Shown: piece after piece, positions 7,796 through 17,305 of the stretch
Position numbering within the stretch: the first letter of the stretch is position 1
Layout of the letters: the number at the start of each line of letters is the position of its first letter
NCBI GenBank assembly: GCA_020636325.1
Contig: JACJYC010000026.1
Span: 4,069 to 68,068, forward strand
Source: Lewinellaceae bacterium
GTDB taxonomy: Bacteria; Bacteroidota; Bacteroidia; Chitinophagales; Saprospiraceae
Reading direction: 5' to 3'
Length of the DNA: 64,000 nucleotides
Notes under the pieces: generated by a model
What the model saw: the letters and a program-made list of their open reading frames with translations, nothing else
Databases searched by the model: none
Told to the model about the DNA's origin: nothing
Made by a program: the position numbers and the translations under genes

Positions 7796-9772
7796 ATGAA
7801 ACCACGCCTTCGCCCCCTCACTCCCTCTCTCTTTTGTCTCATGCTGTTGTGCATGGTTACCGCCCCGCTCTCCGCCCAGCACGATCCCGTGACCTTCCGG
7901 AGCCTGTTGGCAGAAATGCGCCATCCGGCAGCCTTGCCCGCCTATCAGTCCAACACCGTCTGCGCCCAAACCTCCTCCTACGACCGGACGGGCGGCAACG
8001 ACGACGGCTTCAGCGGCAAATACTCCTATATCCGGATGAACCCCGACAGCACCCTGGTCATTTTTGAGGCTGACGGCCCCGGAGTGATCAACCGGATCTG
8101 GACGCCGACCCCTTCCGATGACAGCCTGGCCTTTTACATCGATGACCTGACCAGACCGGCATTTACCATTAACTATCGCGACCTGTTCAGCGGCAAGGTT
8201 TTTCCTTTTGTACCGCCGCTCTGCAGCAACCAACTGGGCGGCTTTTATTGCTACCTGCCGATCCCGTTCCAGTCCGGTTGCCGGATCGTGTATAAAGGCA
8301 AGCGGACCCAGTTCTATCAGGTGCAGTACCGGCAATACCCCAAGGGGACGAAAGTGGAAAAATTCCATTTGGCGCTCAACCAGGGGCAAAAAGCTGCCCT
8401 CGAAGATCTCAGGTCCATCTGGACAAAAGATAACCGCCAATGGCAGGATTTTTATCCGGAAGCCGGCGCAAAGTATATCAGGCAATCCATTCAGCCCGAG
8501 CCCGGGAAGACTTACAATCTCTTTCAGGCTTCGGAAGGGGGCCGGATACTCGGGATCGAATTTTCGCCCGCTTCCGCTTTTGAGGGGCTTGCCCGGCAAA
8601 TGGACCTCAGGATCACCTGGGACGGAGAGAAAACCCCTGCGGTGTACTGCCCCATAGCGGATTTTTTCGGGTATGCCTTCGGCAAGGCTTCCATGAACAG
8701 TTTGCTGATCGGTTCCGACGGTGAACGGGCATACTGCTATTTCCCGATGCCCTATGACCGGTCGGCAAAGGTGGAGCTCATTTTCCGGTCGCCGGACGGG
8801 GTTGAATTACCGGCTTTGCCCGCTGTTCAGGTCGGCATGCTGGTCTCGGATGAAGCCAGGAATCCCCAAAAAGAGGGCAGGTTTTATGCGCATTGGAACC
8901 GGAACAATCCGGCCGTCGAAGGGCAGCCGCATATATTCCTGCACGCCGAAGGAAAAGGGCATTATGTCGGTACGGCCTTGCAGGCTCAAGGCCTTCAACC
9001 GGGCATGACCTATTTTTTTGAAGGCGATGATTCTACCGTGGTCGACGGGACGCTCAGGATGCACGGTACCGGCTCCGAAGATTATTTCAACGGCGGCTGG
9101 TACGCCCTGCCCGATCGCTGGGATGCGGCCATGAGCCTGCCGCTTTCCGGCGCCCTGGATTATTCGCTGCCGTTTTGCCGGACCGGCGGTTACCGGCTCT
9201 TTCTTTCCGATAAGATCTCCTTTGAAAAAAACATCTTCCACAGCATCGAACACGGTCCGGAAGGCAACCGTGCGCCGGCGGATTACACCTCTGTGGCTTA
9301 TTATTACTGCGACCGACCGCCTGAAAGCGCCGAAAAGCCGACCAATGCAACAACGGGCGTCTATTTGCCGGATACCATGATGCTCTTTCCCCAATTGCTG
9401 CAGATGGTGATCCTGGGAGAGGTCGCCGTGAAACCGGCCTGGTTGTATCCCATCGGCGGCGACAGCTTCCTGTTTACAGTGAGCAACAATGCCGCAGTGC
9501 GCATCCCGCTGGAAGGGGTGCCCGCAGGCACCTACCGCCTTACGCTGGACTATATCAGGGACCCGGCCGGTTGTGAATTCTCCGTCTGGCAGCGGCAAAC
9601 CCAGGTTTCAGAGTGGCTGGATGCGAACAACCCTACCCGCGAACGCGAACAAAAGGCTGACCTGTGCACCGTTAAAATCGACCCGCTGGTGAATACGATC
9701 ACGTTGCGGTTCAAGGCCGGTGACGGGCGGAATTGGTTCGGGTTGAACCGGGTGATTTTGGTGCGGGAATGA
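7796..9772 (+). CDS. Secreted DUF2961 / glycoside hydrolase family 172 protein
   Basis: A 658-residue secreted enzyme of the DUF2961 family, now glycoside hydrolase family 172, whose characterised members act on fructofuranosides and arabinofuranosides. Recognisable family blocks are the start of the domain SSYDRTGGNDDGFSGKYSYI, GPGVINRIWTPTPSDD, GGFYCYLPIPFQSGCRIVYK and GTGSEDYFNGGWYALP. I chose the ATG at 7796 because it begins a clear signal peptide (MKPRLRPLTPSLFCLMLLCM, cleaved after LSAQ); an ATG at 7700 would add 32 residues. The protein ends in a beta-sandwich-like region (PAGTYRLTLDYIRD) with no T9SS sorting domain. The actual sugar substrate cannot be told from sequence alone. Confidence 0.88.
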   Translation: MKPRLRPLTPSLFCLMLLCMVTAPLSAQHDPVTFRSLLAEMRHPAALPAYQSNTVCAQTSSYDRTGGNDDGFSGKYSYIRMNPDSTLVIFEADGPGVINRIWTPTPSDDSLAFYIDDLTRPAFTINYRDLFSGKVFPFVPPLCSNQLGGFYCYLPIPFQSGCRIVYKGKRTQFYQVQYRQYPKGTKVEKFHLALNQGQKAALEDLRSIWTKDNRQWQDFYPEAGAKYIRQSIQPEPGKTYNLFQASEGGRILGIEFSPASAFEGLARQMDLRITWDGEKTPAVYCPIADFFGYAFGKASMNSLLIGSDGERAYCYFPMPYDRSAKVELIFRSPDGVELPALPAVQVGMLVSDEARNPQKEGRFYAHWNRNNPAVEGQPHIFLHAEGKGHYVGTALQAQGLQPGMTYFFEGDDSTVVDGTLRMHGTGSEDYFNGGWYALPDRWDAAMSLPLSGALDYSLPFCRTGGYRLFLSDKISFEKNIFHSIEHGPEGNRAPADYTSVAYYYCDRPPESAEKPTNATTGVYLPDTMMLFPQLLQMVILGEVAVKPAWLYPIGGDSFLFTVSNNAAVRIPLEGVPAGTYRLTLDYIRDPAGCEFSVWQRQTQVSEWLDANNPTREREQKADLCTVKIDPLVNTITLRFKAGDGRNWFGLNRVILVRE

Positions 9773-9790
9773 GGACAAAGAACACTGGTA

Positions 9791-12223
9791 CTATTCCGCC
9801 TTCAACACCTCCGCTGGATTGGCAAGCGCCGTTCTTAACGCCTGGTAGCTGACCGTTGCCAGCGCGATCGCAACGGCTGTCAGTCCCGCCATCGCGAATA
9901 CCCACCAGGCAATCCCGACCCGGTAAGCGAAGCTGTTCAACCATTGGTGCATGAGGTACCAGGCAATAGGGGCCGCTATCCCGAGCCCGAGGACTGCCAG
10001 CCCGATGTACTCCCGGCTGAGCAAAATGGTGATATGGCCTACACCGGCGCCCAGTATTTTGCGAATACTGACCTCCCTGGCTCTTTTCTCCGCATTGAAA
10101 AGGCTGAGCCCGAATAAGCCGATACAGGAGATGAAGATGGCGACGGCCATGGAAACATTTACCAGCGTTGCTGCCTGGCGGTCCTTTTCGTACAATTGAG
10201 CGATGGATTCCTGGTAAAAACTGAAGCTAAAGGCTGATGCGGGGTAGACCCGTTTCCAGACCTGTTCCATTTGGGAAAGGGTCTCCGCGATGGCCGCCGA
10301 TTGTTTGCTTTTGGCGTCGAGCCTGACAGCCAAAGAGCCCATCCGGTCCTTGCGATTGATGATACAGAGCGGCTCTATCGGGTTATGCAGAGAACTGGTG
10401 TGGAAGTCGGCTACAACCCCAACGACCGGATACGGCCGGTCATTCCAAAAGAGGGTCCGACCGAGGGCTTCTTCCGGTTGTTGGTATCCCATGAACCGGG
10501 AGAAGGTCTCATTGATGACGAATTCGTTGACGGTATCCGACGGCGCCAGGTTTCTGCCGGCCAGTAAATGCAATTGATAGAGGGGGATGAATTCCTCGTC
10601 GCCGGCAACCTGGGTAACCCAGAAATCTTTTTCATCCGTGCTTTTGTATTTCAATTTCATGCCCCGTGGATTATCGCTCATCGGCGGCAGCCACTGGAGC
10701 GCCACCTGCTGTATACCGGGAATCTGCCGGATGTTTTGGGCCAGCACGTCAATCTTGTCCGGGTCCTGCCCCCGGGGTGATTCCATGTTGATGACGGCAT
10801 CTGCTTTAAATCCCAGGTCCTTCTGACGGGTGTAGCGAAGCTGGTCGGCTACCACAATACTCCCGATCAAAAAGATCATGGAGACGGTAAACTGGAATAC
10901 GATCAACCCTTTTCGCAACAGGCGGTTGTGGTTTCCTCCCGAGATCCCCTGGCCTTTCAGGGTTCTGACCGGTTCATAAGAGGAAAGGACCAGCCCCGGA
11001 TAAGTGCCGGCGGCTATTGCGGTTACCACGGTTATACCGGCCAGGAATGCTGCCATGGACGGGTCCGATGCCCGAAAAAAAATCCCCTCGGGAATGTAGG
11101 CACCGAAAAAACGCAATACCGGATCTACCAATGCGACTGCAATGGATACCGCCAGGATAGTGAGCAGGAAGGTTTCGGACAGGAATTGAAAAATGAGGCC
11201 GTTTTTTCCGCCGCCCAACACCTTGCGGACGCCTACTTCCCGGGCACGCATGATGGATTGCGCCGTTGACAGGTTGATAAAGTTGATAATGGCCAGCACC
11301 AGTATGAATGCCGCAATACTCATCAGGCTGTATAGTGTGGGCAGGTGGGCCGTCCGGATCGGATTCTCAATGATGTCGGCATTGAAATGGACTTCGGATA
11401 AGGGTTGCAGCCGGGGCGCCAGTTTGATCCGGCCGCCGGCAAGCTGTTTGACCAATGATGCCAACCGGTCGTTAACCTGTACCGGAGATCCACCTTCGGC
11501 AAGCTTGACGAAAACCCAGGAATTCATATCCCGCTGATCCCAGGATGTTGTATTGAAGCGCTGTTTTAAATAAGGCCCCCGGATTGTACTGTAGGCGATA
11601 AAATCGGTGAACCTCAAATCGGTATTTCCATCCCAATCCTTGATGATCCCCGACACGGTCGCGGCAAGGGAGTCGTTGTAAATGACCGCTTTCCCGATAA
11701 AACCATCGGGATGCAGGTCGCCGAAATAATCGCGTGCCCGGTTTTGGGTCAGCACCACGGTATTGGGATCGGCGGATGGAGCGCCGGCCAACCATTGGTA
11801 CCGGAAGATATCAAAGTATTGGGGTTCTGTCAGTGCCGCGGTCACATAATGCGTTCCGGGAATGGCGCTGGAAAAAGTTTTGGCGTGAGCATCCCCGTTG
11901 GAGATCCGGATTTCCGCATAATAGGGTATGATGCCTGCGACAACCTCCAGGTCGGAGATCCCTTCCCGGGCCGCTTGTGCAACGGGTGAGGGAAGCCGGT
12001 AAAAATGGAGCAGGTTGCCGGTGCTTTCCGTCAGGTCCCCCACCAATTGATAAATGCGCTTTTTATCGGGGTGGAAGTTGTCGAAACGGAGTTCGTAATT
12101 TGTAACCGCATAGATGGTAACGGCGGCACAGACACCCAGCGCCAATCCGAGGGTGTTAATTACGGAATAGGTCTTGTTTCTGAAGATATTGCGCCAGGCG
12201 ATCTTGAAATAATTCTTGAACAT
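9791..12223 (-). CDS. FtsX/MacB-type ABC transporter permease
   Basis: An 810-residue inner-membrane protein with the duplicated FtsX layout common in Bacteroidota. A first helix (residues about 20-42, NTLGLALGVCAAVTIYAV) is followed by a MacB-type periplasmic domain, a three-helix FtsX block opening LYSLMSIAAFILVLAIINF and containing REVGVRKVLGG, a second periplasmic domain, and a second block with REVSIRKILGAG near the C-terminus, ending NPAEVLKAE. Each motif is a coupling helix that contacts an ATPase. No ATPase gene is adjacent; such permeases often work with one encoded elsewhere. The start at 12223 (MFKNYFKIAWRNIFRNKTYS) is the usual family start. It converges with the GH172 gene, 18 nt apart. 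Confidence 0.92.
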   Translation of the reverse strand: MFKNYFKIAWRNIFRNKTYSVINTLGLALGVCAAVTIYAVTNYELRFDNFHPDKKRIYQLVGDLTESTGNLLHFYRLPSPVAQAAREGISDLEVVAGIIPYYAEIRISNGDAHAKTFSSAIPGTHYVTAALTEPQYFDIFRYQWLAGAPSADPNTVVLTQNRARDYFGDLHPDGFIGKAVIYNDSLAATVSGIIKDWDGNTDLRFTDFIAYSTIRGPYLKQRFNTTSWDQRDMNSWVFVKLAEGGSPVQVNDRLASLVKQLAGGRIKLAPRLQPLSEVHFNADIIENPIRTAHLPTLYSLMSIAAFILVLAIINFINLSTAQSIMRAREVGVRKVLGGGKNGLIFQFLSETFLLTILAVSIAVALVDPVLRFFGAYIPEGIFFRASDPSMAAFLAGITVVTAIAAGTYPGLVLSSYEPVRTLKGQGISGGNHNRLLRKGLIVFQFTVSMIFLIGSIVVADQLRYTRQKDLGFKADAVINMESPRGQDPDKIDVLAQNIRQIPGIQQVALQWLPPMSDNPRGMKLKYKSTDEKDFWVTQVAGDEEFIPLYQLHLLAGRNLAPSDTVNEFVINETFSRFMGYQQPEEALGRTLFWNDRPYPVVGVVADFHTSSLHNPIEPLCIINRKDRMGSLAVRLDAKSKQSAAIAETLSQMEQVWKRVYPASAFSFSFYQESIAQLYEKDRQAATLVNVSMAVAIFISCIGLFGLSLFNAEKRAREVSIRKILGAGVGHITILLSREYIGLAVLGLGIAAPIAWYLMHQWLNSFAYRVGIAWWVFAMAGLTAVAIALATVSYQALRTALANPAEVLKAE

Positions 12224-12391
12224 ATCAATTGATTGAAAGTTAATCGCACCCCTGAATCCTGAACCAAACCTGTGCCAAAACCAGGAAGGATTGATTAATA
12301 AGGGTTTAGATCTTGTAATTGCAGTATGGCAAAATTTTGAGTGTCCGTTTTTGAACAGTTCCTGTCCGGTATTGAAACCGGTTTGCGGGCA

Positions 12392-12422
12392 TTGCAAATC
12401 CCGCGATCCCTTGTTATCTTGC
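12392..12422 (+). promoter_or_regulatory. Promoter of the GH109-like gene
   Basis: TTG at 12392-12394, 20 nt, then TATCTTGC at 12415-12422. The ATG at 12443 follows 20 nt later, a typical short leader. Confidence 0.5.
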
Positions 12423-12442
12423 TTTGAAAAACCAACTTTGTT

Positions 12443-13834
12443 ATGACAACAAGAAGAAACTTCCTGAAAAACATTACGGCTGCCGGCGCCGGTATGGTTG
12501 CCGTTGGGGCGCATCCCGATATTTTGAGCGATGGGTCCGTTCAACCCGCCCAATTCAATATGAGCGGATATGCAGCCCCGAAGTTGGAAACCGTCCGGAT
12601 CGGGTTTGTCGGCCTGGGGAACCGAGGGTCGGGCGCCGTCAGGCGGATCGCGAATATCGAAGGCATAGAGATCAAAGCTTTGTGCGACAAGATCCCGGAA
12701 AAGGTGGCGGCCAGTCAGAAGGTTTTGGCGGACAGTGGGCTGGCTGAAGCCAGGTCTTATGCAGGCAGCGAAAATGCCTGGAAAGACCTTTGCGCAGACC
12801 CCAACCTCGATCTGGTGTACATCTGCACCCCCTGGGATTTTCATACCCCCATGGCCGTGACCGCTATGCTGGCCGGTAAACACGCCGCAACCGAGGTGCC
12901 GGCCGCAACTACCCTGGATGAGTGCTGGCAATTGGTGGAGACCTCTGAAAAAACGCGAAAGCATTGCATGATGCTGGAGAATTGCTGCTATGATTTCTTT
13001 GAACTGCTCACCCTGAATATGGTCCGCAACGGCCTGTTCGGCGACCTCGTACACGTGGAGGGGGCCTATATCCACGACCTGCTGGATTCCAATTTATCCA
13101 AAACGGCCTATTCCGATATGTGGCGACTGAAGGAGAATATCGGCCGAAACGGTAACCTGTACCCAACCCATGGCCTGGGCCCCATCGCTCAATGTCTGGA
13201 CATCAATCGCGGCGACCGGATGGATTACCTGGTATCCATGCAATCCCTCGATTTCAATATGGGGCCGAAAGCCAGATTGCTGGCGGCCGATGACGATTTC
13301 TGGAATGGATATGTGGGGCGGCCCTATCGCGGAAATATGAACAACTCCCTGATCAAAACGGTCAAAGGCCGCACCATGCTGATCCAGCACGATGTCAGCT
13401 CCCCCAGGCCTTATTCGCGCCTTCATATTGTGAGCGGCTCCAAAGCATACGCCCAGAAATACCCTGAACCGGGCAGGATCGCCCTGGGGCACGACTGGAT
13501 CAGCGAGGCCGAAATGAAGGACCTGGAAGAAAAATACACCACGCCGCTGGTCCGGCATGTAGGCGAGATCGCCAAAAAGATCGGCGGCCACGGCGGCATG
13601 GACTTCATCATGGACTGGCGACTGATGGACTGCCTGCGCAACGGCTTGCCGCTCGATCAGGACGTGTACGATGCCGCACTCTGGAGTTCCATCGCTCCGT
13701 TAAGCGAAAAGTCGGTTGCCAAACGATCCGCTTCCATTAAAGTACCCGATTTTACCCGGGGTAACTGGCAAACCAACCGGCCGGTCGATCTGACGCTGGA
13801 GGGCGGTGCGACCACCGGGGTAAGGGCGCATTAA
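12443..13834 (+). CDS. Tat-exported Gfo/Idh/MocA oxidoreductase, GH109-like
   Basis: A 463-residue protein with a twin-arginine signal (TTRRNFLKNITAAGAGMVAV), so it would be folded with its cofactor before export. The Rossmann fold is seen in VRIGFVGLGNRGSGAVRRI and CTPWDFHTPMAVTAMLAGKH. The blocks EVPAATTLDECWQLV, CMMLENCCYDFFE, VEGAYIHDLL and especially GNLYPTHGLGPIAQ match glycoside hydrolase family 109, NAD-dependent alpha-N-acetylgalactosaminidases that cleave the glycosidic bond by an oxidation-elimination route. A different sugar oxidoreductase activity remains possible. The AlkD-like gene begins 10 nt after its stop, so the two are probably co-transcribed, though no functional link is evident. 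Confidence 0.85.
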   Translation: MTTRRNFLKNITAAGAGMVAVGAHPDILSDGSVQPAQFNMSGYAAPKLETVRIGFVGLGNRGSGAVRRIANIEGIEIKALCDKIPEKVAASQKVLADSGLAEARSYAGSENAWKDLCADPNLDLVYICTPWDFHTPMAVTAMLAGKHAATEVPAATTLDECWQLVETSEKTRKHCMMLENCCYDFFELLTLNMVRNGLFGDLVHVEGAYIHDLLDSNLSKTAYSDMWRLKENIGRNGNLYPTHGLGPIAQCLDINRGDRMDYLVSMQSLDFNMGPKARLLAADDDFWNGYVGRPYRGNMNNSLIKTVKGRTMLIQHDVSSPRPYSRLHIVSGSKAYAQKYPEPGRIALGHDWISEAEMKDLEEKYTTPLVRHVGEIAKKIGGHGGMDFIMDWRLMDCLRNGLPLDQDVYDAALWSSIAPLSEKSVAKRSASIKVPDFTRGNWQTNRPVDLTLEGGATTGVRAH

Positions 13835-13844
13835 TATTGACCGT

Positions 13845-14573
13845 ATGACCCATTATACAGCAACAGCATTCGTGGATCAATTGAAGACCTTTCAGTCGGA
13901 AGAAGAACTGGAAAAAATTCAGCGTTATTTCAAAACCGGCAAGGGGGATTATTCCGAACACGACCAATTCATGGGTGTCCGGATGGGGCAGGTCTTTGAA
14001 CTGGCAAAAGCCTTCGAGCCGATGGAGCCGGGTGAGATTGAACAATTGCTGGAAAGCCCCATCCACGAAGTGCGTGCCGGTGCCGTGAGCATTATGGATT
14101 ACCAGGCGCGCAACAGGAAAACACCTGGAAGCCGGAAAAAAGAATTATTCGAACTCTATTTGCGCCGACATGACCGGATCAACAACTGGGACCTGGTCGA
14201 CCGGGCTGCCCCGCATGTCGTTGGTGGGTACCTTTGGGACAAACCCAGGGGAATCCTGTATCAACTTGCCCGTTCAGAAAACCTCTGGGAAAGGCGTACG
14301 GCTATCGTTTGTACCTGGTTTTTTATCCGCAAGGGCGACGTGGCGGATACGTTTGCCGTCGGCGAAATCCTGATAGACGACCCCAACGAGATCATTCAGA
14401 AAGCGGTCGGAAGCTGGTTGCGAACGGCGGGCGATAAGGACAGCCGGAGATTGCTTGAGTTCCTGGATCAACATGCTGCCGGCATGCCCCGGACGGCTTT
14501 GCGATATGCCGTCGAGCATTTGGAAGATGCCCAAAGAAAATACTACCTGGGGTTAAAAAATTCGGGTGACTAA
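13845..14573 (+). CDS. AlkD-like DNA alkylation repair protein
   Basis: A 242-residue, all-helical protein of the AlkD/AlkC HEAT-like repeat family, DNA glycosylases that remove alkylated purines. Supporting segments are FQSEEELEKIQRYFKTGKGD at the start, GVRMGQVFELAKAF, ARNRKTPGSRKKELFELYL, the NNWDLVDRAAPHVVGGYLWD block, which carries the aspartate typical of this family's active-site region, and WERRTAIVCTWFFIRKGD. The length is close to known AlkD proteins. The last 4 bp overlap the end of the convergent helicase gene. Confidence 0.88.
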   Translation: MTHYTATAFVDQLKTFQSEEELEKIQRYFKTGKGDYSEHDQFMGVRMGQVFELAKAFEPMEPGEIEQLLESPIHEVRAGAVSIMDYQARNRKTPGSRKKELFELYLRRHDRINNWDLVDRAAPHVVGGYLWDKPRGILYQLARSENLWERRTAIVCTWFFIRKGDVADTFAVGEILIDDPNEIIQKAVGSWLRTAGDKDSRRLLEFLDQHAAGMPRTALRYAVEHLEDAQRKYYLGLKNSGD

Positions 14574-17008
14574 CCTTCCGATTTCGCAAGGTGCCGCATG
14601 ACCAGCTGGATTTCACCATAGGAATACTTGTCGCCGAAATGTTCCTTGGCCGGTTTGGCGGAGCCGGTCTGGTTGTCCGCGAAAAATTGTTCGATCTCCT
14701 GTACTGCGGTCTTCGGAAGGATATCCAGGATATCCAGTTCGCCCAGCCCGACAAAATGGGCCAGGTGCCCTTCGATGGTGGACCGGACCAGGCCTCGTTC
14801 CTGAGCGATCTGGTCGATGGTCTTGCCGGATTTGAACAGTTCGAAACTCTGGACTTTTGTGTCCACCTTGACGGCGGGCAATTCCGGCTCGGTGATCGGG
14901 ATATCCTGGACAGCGCAGTAATTGCGGATGATTTCCACAAGGTCTTCGCCGAATTGTTTGGTTTTACCCTTGCCGATGCCGCGGACGTTTTTCAGTTCCT
15001 TCAGGTTGGTGGGCAGGAGCCTGACCAGATCGACGAGGGATTTGGTGGGCAGCACGGAATAGCGTTCCACATCCAGGATATCGGCCATATCGTCGCGCCA
15101 TTTTTTGAGCAACGTGAACAACTCGGGGCGGTCGCCCTTGTAAGCTGCGGAGTATTCGGTATCGACCTTCGGTTTCATGCGGGAGGCCTGGAAATCGAGT
15201 TCGGCGTTGCCCCTGGCGCGCAGGTATTGCTGGGTGGCAAAGCCCGATTTGACGGTTTCGAAACAGGCATTTTTGGCGAACAGCTCCTTTTGTGCGTTCT
15301 CGAGGGCCTCGGTTACCGTTTTCCGGACCTCCTTGTTGTCGGTTTCGATCCGGATTTCGCTGAAGGCTTTCAACCAGCCTTCGCCGATTTTCACCGCAAA
15401 CCAGTCGGCAGCCTTTTGGATCCTTTCCTGAAGTTCGGCATTCTCCTCCGGCAGACCGGGCTGCGCAAAGAAAGACATCAACTGGGCGCGGAACTTGTCG
15501 GCTACCGGAAACACCTCAGCGGCGGCTTCCTGGCGCACGGCGTTGAACTGCTGGAACGCGCCCGGCACCAGCGAGTTTTCGTGTTCCAGGAAAGCGCGGT
15601 TGAGTTTGTCAAAATCTTTTCTCAGGTCGTTGAACCCGAACAGGTCCAGGATCAGCGATTGCTGGTAGGCTGCTTTCGACTGGGTCAGGTGGGATTCATC
15701 CGGCGCATTCCGGTCGGCTTCTTCCGTATAGTTTTTGACCTTGGTATCGGTTTTGATGCTGGAATGCGCGATTTTGGACCGCAGGACGATCCCTTCAAAG
15801 CTTTTGCAGCGGCTCAGTGCGACATAGACCTGCCCGTGGGCAAAGGCGGCCTGGGCGTCGATGATGACCCGTTCGAACGTTAGGCCCTGACTTTTGTGTA
15901 TGGTAATGGCCCAGGCGAGCCGCAAGGGGTATTGGGTAAAGGATCCGATATTTTCTTCCTGGACTTCCTTGGTGGTTTCGTCGAGGGAGTATTTGAGGTT
16001 TTCCCAGGTATCCGGCGTCACCTCTATGGCTTCTGTCTCGCCCGGGCATTTGACAAAGATCGCATCGTCGTCGATGCCGGTGATCCGGCCGATCTTGCCG
16101 TTGTAATAGCGTTTTTCGCGGGTGAGGTCGTTTTTGACGAACATGACCTGAGCGCCCACCTTGAAGGCCAGTTCCTCATCGGTAGGGTAGGCGTGAGCCG
16201 GAAAATCCCCTTTTATTTTGGCCCGGTAGGTATGGGCGGTTCCGGATAATCCGGCCAGTTTTTCATTGTTGATCTCCTGCGCGGAGGCGTTATGCGAGGT
16301 CAGCGTGATGTAGGCGTCCTCATCTTTGGGGTGAAAACCGGGCACGAAGCGGGCGTTCAGGGCATCCAGCACCTCGTTGTCGATGAGGTTGTCGCGGACC
16401 TTGTTGAGCAGGCGGATGAAGGTTTGGTCCGATTGGCGGTAGATATGTTTCAATTCGATGGCCACCGGGTCGGTCTGTTGGAGGGCCAGGCTGCTGAAGA
16501 AATAGGGGGTCTGATAGTGCTCCCGGAGGAGGTACCATTCGTCGTCCTTGACCACGGGCGGCAACTGGTGGAGGTCGCCGATCATCAGGAGCTGAACGCC
16601 CCCGAAGGGTTTGTGGCGGTTTTTGTACCGGCGCAGAACGTCGTCAATGCCGTCGAGCAGGTCGGCGCGCACCATGCTGATCTCGTCGATCACGAGGAGG
16701 TCGAGGCTCTGGATGACGCGGATCTTGTCGCGGGAGAAGCGCCGCTGGCGGTTGAGATCCCGGCTGTTGCCCGGCAGAAAGGGCCCGAACGGCAATTGGA
16801 AGAAAGAATGTATGGTCATCCCGCCCGCATTGATGGCCGCTACGCCTGTTGGCGCAACGACGGCCATCCGTTTGAGGGGTGATGCCTTGATCTGGTGTAA
16901 AAAGGTGGTTTTGCCCGTGCCGGCCTTGCCCGTCAGGAAGATGTTCTTGTCGGTGTGGTTAACGTATTCAAACGCCAGTTCGAGTTGGGGGTTGGATTGC
17001 AAACTCAT
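14570..17008 (-). CDS. PIF1/RecD2-type helicase with HRDC and HTH domains
   Basis: An 812-residue ATP-dependent DNA helicase. Residues 1-450 form the motor: Walker A LTGKAGTGKTTFLHQIK, the motif I-linked PTGVAAINAGGMTIHSFFQL, Walker B LLVIDEISMVRADLLDGID, GDLHQLPPV, and the late motif YPLRLAWAITIHKSQGLTFE. A middle coiled region of unknown role follows. Near the C-terminus are an HRDC domain (ILDVERYSVLPTKSLVDLVR, NVRGIGKGKTKQFGEDLVEI) and a winged HTH_40-type domain (FELFKSGKTIDQIAQERGLV, RSTIEGHLAHF), an arrangement borrowed from RecQ. This architecture is widespread in Bacteroidota. It has its own promoter at 17133-17163. Confidence 0.9.
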   Translation of the reverse strand: MSLQSNPQLELAFEYVNHTDKNIFLTGKAGTGKTTFLHQIKASPLKRMAVVAPTGVAAINAGGMTIHSFFQLPFGPFLPGNSRDLNRQRRFSRDKIRVIQSLDLLVIDEISMVRADLLDGIDDVLRRYKNRHKPFGGVQLLMIGDLHQLPPVVKDDEWYLLREHYQTPYFFSSLALQQTDPVAIELKHIYRQSDQTFIRLLNKVRDNLIDNEVLDALNARFVPGFHPKDEDAYITLTSHNASAQEINNEKLAGLSGTAHTYRAKIKGDFPAHAYPTDEELAFKVGAQVMFVKNDLTREKRYYNGKIGRITGIDDDAIFVKCPGETEAIEVTPDTWENLKYSLDETTKEVQEENIGSFTQYPLRLAWAITIHKSQGLTFERVIIDAQAAFAHGQVYVALSRCKSFEGIVLRSKIAHSSIKTDTKVKNYTEEADRNAPDESHLTQSKAAYQQSLILDLFGFNDLRKDFDKLNRAFLEHENSLVPGAFQQFNAVRQEAAAEVFPVADKFRAQLMSFFAQPGLPEENAELQERIQKAADWFAVKIGEGWLKAFSEIRIETDNKEVRKTVTEALENAQKELFAKNACFETVKSGFATQQYLRARGNAELDFQASRMKPKVDTEYSAAYKGDRPELFTLLKKWRDDMADILDVERYSVLPTKSLVDLVRLLPTNLKELKNVRGIGKGKTKQFGEDLVEIIRNYCAVQDIPITEPELPAVKVDTKVQSFELFKSGKTIDQIAQERGLVRSTIEGHLAHFVGLGELDILDILPKTAVQEIEQFFADNQTGSAKPAKEHFGDKYSYGEIQLVMRHLAKSEG

Positions 17009-17132
17009 GGTCTTTTTTAGCTGCCGGGTCCCGGCTGTTCAGGTTGATCAGGACCGTAAAATCAGGGTTAAATACCCATTCGAAACCGATGACGGGATAG
17101 GAACACTGCGACGATGAAAGATCCTGGCACTG

Positions 17133-17163
17133 CAAAGATAAGGAAGGAATCCGGCGCTGTCAA
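17133..17163 (-). promoter_or_regulatory. Promoter of the helicase gene
   Basis: Read on the minus strand: TTG (17163-17161), exactly 20 nt, then a perfect TATCTTTG (17140-17133). The leader to the ATG at 17008 is about 115 nt. Confidence 0.65.
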
Positions 17164-17233
17164 GGACAAAATCGGGTTTTTGGAACAGGTCAAATGAAGG
17201 TTGGGAGGTGAATACCTGTTGGGGTTCAAAACT

Positions 17234-17305
17234 ATGGCAAATTTATCTTATATTTGTTTATCAGATAAAGACTTAGACAACTGGCTCGAAGAGGATGAAC
17301 AATAA
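17234..17305 (+). pseudogene. Possible antitoxin remnant overlapping the cotH start
   Basis: A 23-codon frame (MANLSYICLSDKDLDNWLEE, then DEQ) whose last 11 nt overlap the ATG of the next frame, the way antitoxin and toxin genes commonly overlap. On its own this is weak; it matters because the next gene begins with a PIN-toxin-like start. The stretch is AT-rich compared with its surroundings. It is open upstream only to 17198. Confidence 0.25.
17249..17256 (+). promoter_or_regulatory. -7 box TATATTTG before the cotH gene
   Basis: A perfect TAnnTTTG 38 nt before the ATG at 17295. There is no TTG at the 20-nt spacing (TTC at one base off), so it is an incomplete promoter. Confidence 0.35.
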